A stretch of DNA of 64,000 nt, taken from Nipponacmea schrenckii (Eukaryota > Mollusca > Gastropoda > Lottiidae). The DNA is taken from assembly GCA_030562195.1 (NCBI GenBank), contig JAUJPP010000003.1, positions 46,010,602-46,074,601 of the forward strand. The letters run 5' to 3'. Under the pieces are notes generated by a model that was not told where the DNA came from, made no database searches, and was given only the letters and a program-made list of their open reading frames with translations. The translations under genes and the position numbers were made by a program. Shown piece by piece: positions 1-11,500 of the stretch (positions are counted from its first letter, which is position 1; every line of letters starts with the position of its first letter).

Positions 1-3000
1 TAATAAACTAGACATATAACTAACAGCTGTTTGTCTGAATATTATCGGTGAATTAGGATTCTGTACAATCTTCCATAAATAATCCAACATACCATCAGTC
101 AATATCTACAAATAATATAAATTTTCTATACCAAGTCAAAATTATGTAATATTTAATGTCAATACAATTTTCCAACTACTCTTAAGCTACTATCAAGAGA
201 AAAGCCAGTGATAAAATGTCTGAGAAAAGATTCTTGTCCAAGAAGAGTTGACAAATGTATCAATCCTGGCTATAGTAATATTAGGCCGTGCAAAGTAAAT
301 TGTCTGTTTTACAGGCCTTTTTTTTAAAAAAATGGGGCGAGAGGGCGAATTTATTATTTATTATTTATAAGCGCTTTTTTAAATTTGGCACCAGAAGAAA
401 TCGGAGCGAGCGAAGCTATTTATTATTTATTTCCACAAATTTAAAAAATAGATTTAAATCAACATTCAGATGCATCTATCAGATGTTTTTAGAGTTTGAA
501 TGATAATAATTGATAGAAATAACAGAACCTTTTTTACCGTTCAACTTCACATAAAGGTATTCCATTCCAGCATATTTATTACCTCTGACAATGATGCACT
601 TAAAGTTAGGGTGCATCAGGGCTGATAATATTATGTCAAGACAATGTTATTCTACTACAGTATTAATCCATTTCTATCCATCTTTAAACTGTATTTTAAA
701 ATGCCATTGTATGGTAATAATTATTATTATTGGAAATTTTGGAACAAATTGTCATACATCACATCACATGACAAGAACAAAACAATCTGATTAGATCGAA
801 CTTCTATTTTAATAATTTTTATCTAGCCCTAGGCCTATGTTACAAATGCCGATTTGTCGACAACTCGTACTAGCGGAGTACTTCCGGTTTTAACTTGAGA
901 AAAGCGGAATGTGTTGAATGATACCAATAATGAGAAAATCGATCGTATTCGAACGTATAAAATTCGTATTTTCTTGTAATCGTTCCCATTTTTCCATAAA
1001 TATTAACTTTTTCAAATCAATAGCAGAAAAAACCCCGGTGCATTCTTGTACTTGTTATTGTAACGGGTCTCGATTTGTTCCACCATTATTATCCAGAAAC
1101 GAAAATGTCGAAATTATCAAGATTAAGATTAATTGAATGTTTGGATTGTCCTCACGAAAGTGTGAATAATTTTCATAATCGTGCTTCCTTCAGCAAATAA
1201 TTGTATTTCCGAACATTAAATTGTATCAGAATCAATTTTAGTTTTAAGTTCTAGAAGAAAATCTTTTTATCGGTGATGAAAAACGCATTCTAAGCCACTT
1301 CCGGTTATTCGTTAAACGTCAAGGGAGATAATTATGTTAAAAAATATTTTAGGGAACGGGGAAATAACTCTATTTTACACACAATTTTGGAGACGCGCGC
1401 GCATTATTTATTAATTATTCCAAAATGTCAATAAATAGTTTTGGAGCGCGGGGTATTTTACCCGAGCGCGCGGGGCCTGTAAAACAGACAATTTACTTTG
1501 TACGGCCTTACAAACATATATGGTATACTTACAGGTTTAAAGCTAACCAAGTAAAACATTATAAACTGGATATGACTACATTCATATGTTGGTAGAATAA
1601 CTTTCTCAAAAATATTCATCATTTCCCAATATAACTTTTTAGATGATTCTAAATCAATTATATCTGAAATCACAGAGCAGTTGAAAAAGTGACCAAATCT
1701 TGAATAAAAACTGATGCAATATGCATTTGTTGGTAACAAACAGCCATCCCATCTATTACTGGTAGTTTTGGGAGATTTTGTTTAATTGTAGAATTTCCAG
1801 TAAATTCTATGTATCTGTACTTACCATTAGGGTGTAGTGTATTGTAAATATATTTTAACAGCATTTCCATTAATATATCTAAGCAATTTGCTTCTTTATG
1901 TTTTATTTCTTTTTCTTTAACAAACTCACTAATTTCTACTTCTTTTACAGAATCCTCTTCCTATTTATTATAATTTATAATCATAAGTAATTATTGGATA
2001 CAAAAAGAAGTGAAAGTTGTGGAATAGGTCCTAATCTCTTATACAATAATATCATTCTCTGCTGTTATTGTAAACATATTGATTGGAATGAAATCAAATA
2101 TTCTCATTAAGCAACTAAATACATAAACCTAATTGATAACAGCAGTACTACAGTTATATTAGGACAATTATATCTTGATTTTTCAAAATCTTACCATTTC
2201 AAACAGTTCTTCATCTTCACTATCAACTATATCACTTAAATCATGTCTTGGCGATAAAACCTATGGATAAAATTGACAATTGTCAACTAAATATAAACAA
2301 TAGTGAAGTAAACAATGAATCAAACTGATGCCATCCTTCAACTATTGTATTCCAAAGTAATATATATGGAAATTCTCAAGTAACCCAGGTCATGTAAGAA
2401 ACAGGGTGTATGCGGACATAAACATGGATCATTACCAACCAACAGATTTTCCTTTCAAGGAATGTTAAATACTTACATCTAATTTCATTAGTTTACTAAT
2501 AATCAGCTGTAATATTTCTTGTCTCATGTTTGGTATATACTGAGTAATTTGTAATAGATTTTTAATGTAACAACTCTGAATATAAGTATCTACTTTATGG
2601 AATGGAAACAATTTCACTAAGACTGGCATCAATAACACAGGTGTTCTGAAATAGAAATGAATTGAATGATGCCACAGATAAGTCAATAAATGGAGCAATC
2701 TTTGTTACACCAGATTCAATGATGCTTTTTCTTAAAAGACAGACCAGCCATTTTCAGTGATTGATTTGTGTCCTGTACAGAAACTGCATAATTCCTGGAT
2801 AGTGGCATCTCCTGGCACCTTCTTGCATTCTTACTTACTACTCCTTACGTGTTTATCTTTCTGATAAAATGAACAATAAGTTTCTATTTCCAAATATTTC
2901 TCAGAAACTGTCAAATTCATTTTGTTTGATAAGCAAAGTACCAGCGGTAATATAAAACACCATATCACTGGAGGAATGAGATTGATTAACCAATGACATG

Positions 3001-6000
3001 CCTTGATTCAAAATCAATGTATTAAAGTAAAGAATTATATGGTAGCTATTATAGAAACTTACAATGGTATGAGTTGACATGTATCAGATAATGCTGTATG
3101 TATATAACTAAATTGCTGTTCATGTTTTCTCCTTAATTCCACATCTACTTTATACTGTTTATCTTCCATTGGTAATCCATTCATATCTAAAATATTTGTA
3201 TTTGTAATTCAAGCACATTGATTTTATGATATACATGACTGTGTTATCAAATTTTGCAACTGGTATGAAGAAAAGATAATATAATTAAAACATTAGAAGA
3301 CATCATTGAATCCAGCATGTTCTTTTAGTGATAGAAATAGAATTTGTGAACAATCAAAATGTTCTATTATAGCTGTTCAAATAGCTTCTAAGTGAGAATC
3401 ATGGACACCAAATAGTAAAAGTGGAGTGAAATTGTACCTGGCAAAAATCGTTTGACTAACATATTTAATCCGACATGTGAATAATTAGTATTAGCTGACA
3501 TCAGATTAACTAATAAATTCTGATAGGCTTTGATTACATCTTCATCTTTATTCAACCAATCCATTTTCTATAATAGATTAAAAAAATATACAGAAAAATG
3601 ACTAGATATAGATATGTTGATAATATGCTTGAAACCCAACCAACTTTCTACTGAATAGAATAAAGAATAATTTTTATGCAAACATAACACTTATCAATCC
3701 ATTAATCATTTATGCTGTTGAAGTCAAAGATTTTAATGGCTGCACATATCTCATCTCAACCTAAGTCTAGTTAGTGTTGAAGTTCAGAGAAATCTCTATG
3801 AGAGATTGATGATTACATAAGGCTATCAGACGTATTGGAAAAACTTATAGAAAGATAGTTACAGACAAGATAAATATGGCATCAATATACTTCCTATCAA
3901 CAACTTACCATTATAACAGTCAACAAAGTTTCTGTGTTTTTGTTGATGACTGAAACACAATCTGTCAAACCTTTTAAAAAGTTCTTTAATGTTTTACTCT
4001 ACAACACACAAAAAAAAAAAATATGTAAAGAAACTCCCGAAATCATCCTTCATTGACATTGAGCCATTGCATGTATCAGTGATTTATTGTAAATAATCTT
4101 GTTGAATGTGAGAAATGGAATAAAAAGTCAGAATCATTTTAAGATGAAGTCAGGTATTTATAACAGACTTACTGGTGTTGCAGGGTCAATCAAACTATTC
4201 AACAGCAAATCATATTCTTCTGTCTTTCCCTGTATAACATAAAAAAAATATTAGCTTGCCAGGCAAGGTAATATACGCCCACTGGCAGCATTTATTTCAA
4301 ATAAAAACTTTTCAGTAAGGTTACAAAAGTGGAATGAAATATTCTACCTTCCACCATATATTTTTTTCTAGGGTCTCTAGTTTCATTAAAAACTGTCAAG
4401 AATTGTACCTAACTCAACTCATTAAATATTTTTCGGTATTTTTATGATTTGCAATAGGGTTCACCCTTAATAATATTTTGATATTTTTAATTCTTAATAA
4501 GGCTCATTCTTGGTTGATATTAAACAATTTCAGCGAGTTTTGTCAAAAATGAATGTTTAGAGTGTTCACAAGCCAAAAGTTGAAAGCGATTTTGAAAACA
4601 GGCCCAATAACTGACACTAAATATTTTTCGATTTATCTGATTTTCAATAGGGTTTATCCTTGTGAGAAAACAAATACTAAAGCCAAGCTTCATCAAAATC
4701 CATTCAAAATTGTTCTTTCTAGAGTGTTTACGAGTTAAATTGAACGCGTTTTCAAAAACAAGGGCAATAACTTGTACTAAATATTTTTCGATTTTCAATA
4801 GAGTTCATCCTTGGGAGACAACAAATACTCCAGCCAAGTTACATCAAAATCCATTAAAAATTGTTCTTTCTAGAGTGTTTACAAGCTAAAATTGAACGCG
4901 TTTTCAAGAACAAGGGCTATAACTGACACTAAATATATTTCTATTTATTTGATTTATAATAGAGTTCATCCTTGGGTAAAAACAAATACTCAAGCCAAAG
5001 TTAATCAAAATCCATTAAGAATAGTTCTTTCTAGAGTGTTTACAAGCTAAAATTGAATGCGTTTTCAAGAACAGGGGCAGTAACTCATACTAAAAAATTT
5101 TTCGATTTCGCTTTTCAATAGGGTTCATCCTTGAGTTATAACACACTCTCACACCAAGTTTCATCGAAATCCATCAAGAATTGTGCCATGTAGAGTGTTT
5201 ACGAGACAAAAATCGAACGCGTTTAAAAGAACAAGGGCAATAATTCATATTAGATATATTTTGATAATTTTAATTTTCAATTAGGCTCATCCCTTGCGAT
5301 ATCCAACAATTTCAGTGAGTTTTGTCAACATTGGTCATGAATTGTACCTTCTAGAGTATTTATTAAAAAGTTAAACCTGTTTTCAAACACAAGGGTAATA
5401 ACTGACACTAAATATATTTCGATTTATTTGATTTTCAATAAGGTTCATCCTTGGGTAAAAACAAATACTCAAGCCAAGTTATATCAAAATCCATTAAGAA
5501 TTGTTCTTTCTAGAGTGCTTACAAGCTAAAATTGAACGCGTTTTCAAACACAAGGGCAATAACTGATACTAAATATTTTTCGATTTAACTGAATTTCAAT
5601 AGGGTTCATCCTTAGGTGATTACAAATACTCATGCCAAGTTATGTCAAAATCGCTCAAGAATTGTGACTTGTAGAGTGTTTACAAGGCAAAAATCCAACA
5701 CATTTTATAGAACAAACGCAATAATTCCTATTAAATATATTTCGATATGTGCTATTTTCAAAAGGGTTCATTCTTGGGTGATATTAAACAATTTCAGCAA
5801 GTTTCGTCAAAATCGGTCAATAACTGTGCTTTGTAGAGTGTTTACAAGCTAAAAATTGAACGCGTTTTCAAAAACAAGGGCAATAACTGATATTAATTTT
5901 TTTTCGATTTGACTGGTTTTCAATAGGCTTCATCCTTGGGTGATAACAAATACTCAGGCCAAGTTTCATTAAAATCCATTAAAAATTGTTCTCTCAAGAA

Positions 6001-6637
6001 TGTTTACAAGCTAAAATTGAACGCGTTTTCAAGAAGAAGGGCAATAACTCATACTAAATGTTTTTCGATTTCGCTGATTTTCGATAGGGTTTATCCTTGA
6101 GTTATAACATACTCTCACACCAAGTTTCATCAAAATCGGTCAAGAATTGCACGTTGTAGAGTGTTTACGAGCCATTCAAGAACAAGGGCACGAACTCATA
6201 CTAATTTTTTTCCGATTTCGCTGATTTTCAATAGGGTTCATCCTTGCGTGATCATAAACACTCCTATTAAGTTTCATCTAAATCCGTCAAGAATTACACC
6301 GTGTAGAGTGTTTACGAGCAATTGTGGACGGACGGACGGACGGACGGACGGACGGACGGACGGACGGACGGACGGACGGACGGATGTGGGTGACGACAAT
6401 ATACGCCCCCCATTTCATGTGGGCGTATAAAAAGTATTATGTAACCTACAAAGGGGTCTTTTCAGTGAATATAAAAGTTTAAATTCTGTCTTGCACATTC
6501 CCCCACAATTTACCAGTTGTAAATATATAATAGGAATTACGCCTAAAATAAACAAATTTTAATGAATAGACAAATATTAGGCCTACCTTCTGAAAATTAA
6601 GTAGGATTTCTCTGATGAGCTTTCCTGCAGCAGACAT
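1..6637 (-). CDS. RRN3: RRN3 / TIF-IA, RNA polymerase I initiation factor (3' end off window)
   Basis: RRN3 bridges RNA polymerase I to the promoter-bound selectivity factor and so controls pre-rRNA transcription in the nucleolus. Ten exons on the minus strand join in frame with GT-AG borders: 6637-6587, 4229-4173, 3998-3909, 3567-3438, 3186-3063, 2645-2477, 2260-2195, 1960-1825, 1663-1533 and 105-1. They give 353 codons; the C-terminal part lies beyond the left edge. Similarity to animal RRN3 is clear along the HEAT-like repeats: DWLNKDEDV (human PWLNRS), TPVLLMPVLVKLFPF (human TPWFLMPILVEKFPF), MRQEILQLIISKLMKLD, ILPTYECSHIQFIMFYL (human LLPTHASCHVQFFMFYL) and LDYLWKIVQNPNSPIIFRQ. An acidic stretch (DIVDSEDEELFEM) sits at the usual loop position. 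The start is ATG 6637, which has A at -3. An in-frame ATG at 6673 is also open but has a weaker context. The N terminus is shorter than in human RRN3. Intron 1 carries a pearl-like element and the intron after 1533 carries a Harbinger-type element. Confidence 0.93.
284..1507. mobile_element. PIF/Harbinger-type non-autonomous transposon
   Basis: A 34-bp terminal inverted repeat (284-317 and 1474-1507) matches at 33 of 34 positions and begins GGCCGTRCAAAG. The element is flanked by the trinucleotide TTA on both sides (281-283 and 1508-1510), as expected for PIF/Harbinger elements. Related AT-rich and GCGAG/GCGCG sequence lies just inside both ends. I see no transposase reading frame, so this is a MITE-like element of 1224 bp. 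It lies in an intron of RRN3, between the exons at 1533-1663 and 1-105. The family assignment rests on duplication length and sequence. Confidence 0.8.
4505..6320 (+). repeat. Tandem array of ~160-bp core repeats
   Basis: About twelve units of roughly 160 bp, each containing a version of AGAGTGTTTACAAGC, AACGCGTTTTCAA, AAGGGCAATAACT and TTTCAATAGGGTTCATCC. Units differ by substitutions and small indels, so the array is old or converging slowly. It forms the body of the pearl-like element. Confidence 0.9.
6326..6384 (+). repeat. (GGAC)n microsatellite
   Basis: About 14 to 15 uninterrupted GGAC units directly downstream of the last core unit. An equivalent tetranucleotide array is a structural part of pearl-type elements. 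Confidence 0.95.
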
Positions 6638-6673
6638 TTTGGTGGCTGAAATTAAAGCATTGCATATTGTCAT

Positions 6674-8562
6674 TTATTTTATCATAAAAATACAGTCTTC
6701 TTTGAGGGGAGAAAACCATTAGGGGAAACCACTGTGGGTGGATTGGAAAAGCGAGGAAACCACTGCAAGCCCTTCTTACCATCATAGAATATAAAAATAA
6801 GATCTAAAAGTAAAAACATTTTCTTAGACACAAAGTTTCACAGAACAATTTAATTTTATTATTTGAAAGTGAATTTGAAATGAAATGAATGGAGTTTTAC
6901 GTCCTACTCTTCTGCGAAAGTGAATTTGAAATCCATAATTCCTAGAAATTGAAAACAAATCGGCAAATTAATTGATTTACCAAAGAGTTTCGCAAAGACA
7001 GTTGAATTTGTATTGTAATTGAGTAATCATAATAATAATAGAGTCACATTCAATTCTGTATAAAATACTTATTATATTTCAATACTATCAGACTTTTACG
7101 TGTATTTACTTTTAATTAGGTTAGATTTTCAAGAAAACGTCAAATATAAACTGTAAACAATGATCCACGTGCAAAATATATCCATTTTTAATGTGGCTGG
7201 GTTTATAAACCACCAGAGAGCGCTTTGTATTTCTGCCAAATCGGACACTTGATTTCCTGCTCAATCGCCCAAATCTCAAATAATACATACAGTTTCCCAA
7301 CCAAGATGTGATTTTAATCGTAAAAACTGAACATGCAAGTGTGAAATTAAGCAATAAATACAAGTACAATGTAACACTACAATCGGATATTGTATCATCT
7401 TAAGCGCAAATAATATCTGGGTGGTATGGAGTAAGTTCAAAGGTCAAGGCCATTTTATGCAAAAATCTCGTGCTGTAAAATTGGGTAATTGAGTTATGGA
7501 ATGACTCAATAAATTTACCTGCTTTGTGAAGGTGAAAATTGTTATCTGGCATTGGCATTTACATGTCTTTTACCCACATAAAATAATTCTTCAAATATAT
7601 TACTTTATGCGTACTGCTTCTACACCATAGACATAGTTTGAGCACAGTAAACATCATTTTTTTTAGAGATTTTCCATTCAAAATTTGGACAATTTGGAAC
7701 TTTTTGTTTTGGTTGGAATGGGACCTTGTGTTTTGGTCGAAATCTCAGGGGAGTGGGAGAGAAATGACTGGAAAGTTTCATATTAGTAATACGCTCTATT
7801 TGGGGTGTATATAAATGTAATTTATGTGTAAATTATATTTATATACCCCCCAAATAGAGCGTATTGTTGCCTGTTGCTTCCAAGTTCTAGTCCGTCCACA
7901 ATTGGCTTGTGAATGCGATAGAGACTACTACACTACTACAGAGTTTTTGAGTTATTGCCCTTGACTACAGGAAAAATAGACTACAAAATGATTATTTGGT
8001 AGAATTTGACATAAATTGCTCTTGATATGTTGAAATTTATGAGGGAAGTTGGTGTAGTGTATCACATGAGGCCTTTCACCTTTCACTAATAATGACGTTA
8101 CCAAACACTTATTTTAGTAGAAAATCATTGGAATGATACAAATCGATGCTTACAGTTTCCTCATAATGAATAAAATGTTTAGTATACTCTTTACAATACC
8201 TTAAATGAATTCCATAACATCTATTTTTCTAAGCATTTTGGGACCAAATGTATTATGACTCTACCAATGTGAAAAAAAAAGAGTCCCTACTTGGGTATGT
8301 GCCAACGCTTGAAAATATTTTTCTCTCCAATCAAAGGAATTTTCCCAGTTGAGTTTTATCACACAAAATACATGGTGAGGGCCAGCAAGGGTTTAGAAAA
8401 GATTCTCAAGCTCACTCTTGGTTCCACCATGATTATTGTATTATTTACCTTTTGCAAACCTGAGAATTTGTTACATAATATGTACTGTTATACTTTTATC
8501 CATTTCAGCATTTGAAATTGGTAGCTATATAAATATTGGAGTATTAAGCCTTCACACGTATA
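6674..8562. other. Intergenic region between divergent RRN3 and coilin-like genes
   Basis: This region must hold the RRN3 5' UTR and promoter (left part) and the upstream region of the coilin-like gene. I see no convincing exon. At 6876-6915 there is a short motif (GAAATGAATGGAGTTTTACG) that recurs, diverged, near 16450 and is probably a dispersed-repeat remnant. A large inverted repeat lies at 7789-7864. I looked here for a coilin N-terminal exon and did not find one. Confidence 0.5.
7789..8030 (-). mobile_element. Pearl-like element fragment with large terminal hairpin
   Basis: A near-perfect inverted repeat (7789-7824 against 7829-7864, 34 of 36 positions, 4-base loop) is followed by GTCCGTCCACAATTGGCTTG and then GAGTTATTGCCCTTG, the reverse complement of a motif in the ~160-bp cores at 4505-6320. 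The layout matches the hairpin end of the pearl-like family read on the minus strand. The right boundary is uncertain. Confidence 0.55.
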
Positions 8563-11500
8563 ATGGAACAATTTCAGATTCAGCAACCCTCACCAATCAA
8601 TATAAACAGCACTAATAATATGGGTATGATAAAAGTTATAAGATTCCCTGTTCTGAAATTTGCAATCATAGAGATTGATTGCAATGCAAAAATAAAATGT
8701 TCTTAAAAAGTTTTGCAAAACTTGACACAATGTCAGATGAAATTAGATCTGTGAACAGTACTGATGCAGTGGATATCCTAGTATTAGTGAAAAATAACTT
8801 TGTTAACTTTTGACAGTAATGATTGGTAATGGCTGTAAACCTGAAAGTTATCGCTTAACCTAAATGAAAGTTAGTGGAAACTAGGTTGAAAATCTGAGCC
8901 ACTGTAGCCCAAATGAAAGTATTATTAACTTGCTACAAAAATAAAAAGAGTTTTGGAAGTATGAGTATATTGACAAAAGTTATACTGTATCTCTTCATTG
9001 CAGGAACCATAAAGAATAACCAGATTTATTCAATGTTTAATAATTTACAATGTCAGTTAATGACATTACAGAGCACTATGGTGTCTCTGCAGATGAACCA
9101 GAATATATTACAGAGTACAGTTGAGGTCATCTCAAATTCTGTGAATCACATCACTAGCCAAGTTGATGACATACATTCATATTATGGGTAAGGTTTGTTT
9201 CTTCTGTAGCCTGTTTCATAGGCCTGCAACTAGTCTTCAAACATTATTTTTATGCGCCCACATTATAAAGTGGTTTTATGTTGTTCTCACTCTTGTCCGT
9301 CTGTCCACAATTGGCTTGTGAATCAATTCAGACTACAGTTTCCATCGGATTTGAATGAAATTTGGAGTTGTGGACAAGTTTAACAATTTTTTACAATAAA
9401 CTGTTTTTGCCCGGACTTAGTCAAAACGCATCAAAATATGCTTGTAAACGTGATAGAGACTTCAGTTTTTGTCTGATTGAATGAAATTTGGTGTGATCAT
9501 GTATATTAATGAGTCATGGACTAGTTCCAATGAAAGTTGGAGTTTCAACCTATGTTTAATCAGAAATATACTTTCCAGTGGGCAAATCTTGCTAGGCAAC
9601 CGCTTGTTTTTTTTATCAAATGACACATATATGATATATAAAACATTATGTTAGTGGATCATATCAAAATTGAAGTGTGGCAACATATTTATGGATGTTC
9701 TGATCATTCAACTTTTTTTGATTAACGATTATTCTTACCTGCACTTATAGGTCCTGTCATCAAATAAGGAATGAAAGAACACTCTTACATTTTGTATTTT
9801 AGTTACAAGTCAGTTGATGGTACTGTTTCAACCACTACCATTGCAGAAAGTGTAGAATCAAAAGAACCAGATTCAGCTGATTCCTGTTTATCTAAGAAAA
9901 AGAAAAAGAAAAAACAAAGTAAGACTGAGTCCACAGAAGACTCTGAATGTTCAGAATTAAAAAAGAAACGTAGAACAAAATCTTTTTATATGTCTGATTG
10001 TCTTTCTGACTTGAAGTCAGATCAGAATGTGAATGCTGCCTTTGAGATCTGTGAATTACAATCAAACCCAAATGAAAACAAAGTTGTGGAAATATCCTCA
10101 ATACAAGGTTCAAAAAAGAAAAATATCAAGAATAATAAACAAAAGACTATCATTATTGATGAAAGTGAAAGCAAGATTTATGATTCAGATGTTTTACTTC
10201 TGTCTGAAAATGTTGAGAGCATACCAGAGGAAAAAATGTCACGAAATAGAAAACGGAAGAGAAACCGGAAAAAGAAACCTATAGAAGTTTCAATTCTTAA
10301 AGCTTCTAGTCCTCAACCTTTACCTCAAGTTGTGACTCTGAATCTACCAAACTCTCAACAACCAAATAACACTAAAATAACATTTTATTCTGAATCTGAA
10401 TCTGATAGTGAGAACATGATGAAGTCAGACATGAAAGATAAATCACAAGATAGTGTATCTTTCAATGAGGCCTCCACATCTAAAAACATGGAAACAGTTC
10501 CATGCAAATTAAGTGTCAACAAAATTAAATCTACTCAGAATAAAGTGCAAATAACTCAAGATAAAGAGAACAAACCTAATAAGCCTTCAACTTCACATGT
10601 AATTTCCACAGAGAGTGGTACCAAACTGAGGAAGAATAGTCTAGTTATTGCTGATGTTTTAAATCAGATACGTTGTGAAGCTGATTCCAATGACCTTAAC
10701 AATGAGGTTGTAGATGTGGAAAATAGTCCAGTAGATAGTCAAGATGTGAAAAACAATTTGAGAAAATTTATCAAGTATTCTCCTCCAGTAAAAAACTTAA
10801 ATAAGGTTAGTTCATAACATAAAACACCAGCCTTGTTCAGTATGAACAAATAATCTTATTCTTTATGAATCTCCAGCCAATCACCGACAAGCCAATGCTT
10901 TTAATTTTTTTATGAATTGTATTATAGGTTGATGTAGAAACTTTTGTTGCTATACCTGTGAAGAATTATAACATTTATCCAATACTTTCTGGACCTCCTA
11001 GGAAAGGGGACCATATAGCTTATAAGGTAATGTTTGATTTATTTTGCATCATGTCAATCTTATCTCTTGTTTCATTGACATCACCTTTACAAGCATTGGA
11101 GTTTATTAATATAAATTGTTGTTCCAGATATTAGAATTATCAGAAGATTATAATCCTGTTATATCAGCCTATAAGGTAATGTTTTATATGCCTTCATTGA
11201 AATGACTTGGTAAAAATGCATTGAAATTTGGTTGTGAACACAATAGAGACTACAGTTTTTATCTGATTTTAATGAAATTTGGTATGATCATTTATATTGA
11301 TGCAATCTTTGATATTGACAAATTTTTTACGCACAGATTTTGAGTTATTTCATTTGTTGTGAAAGTTTGCTAACATAGTACGTTGTTCTTCTTTGGTAAA
11401 GAATAAGAATACCCTTCATTACACATGACATCTTGTTGCATGTCTTCATTAGCCCTCATGAAGTTTAGGTTGAAAACTCCTCATGTCATAATAAGATCTT

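Larger units (their letters stand above)
4253..6428 (+). mobile_element. pearl/CvA-like element with tandem cores, GGAC microsatellite and 3' hairpin
   Basis: The element starts with the short palindrome CTTGCCAGGCAAG followed by TAATATACGCCCAC. Next comes an array of about twelve diverged cores whose anchor AGAGTGTTTAC recurs at 4559, 4721, 4872, 5033, 5192, 5353, 5512, 5673, 5835, 5997, 6157 and 6305 (spacing 148-162 bp). Then come a (GGAC)n microsatellite at about 6326-6384 and a hairpin with 8-bp arms ATACGCCC/GGGCGTAT (6401-6408 and 6421-6428). The order left end, ~160-bp cores, tetranucleotide microsatellite, right end is the architecture of molluscan pearl/CvA elements, which have been linked to non-autonomous Helentrons. 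It lies within RRN3 intron 1. The Helentron link is inference. Short open frames inside the cores are not genes. Confidence 0.8.

Noticed and set aside
4520..6430. Several 60-90-codon open frames on both strands with similar proteins
   Set aside because: They are translations of the tandem ~160-bp cores; the similarity comes from the repeat, and there is no start or splice context.
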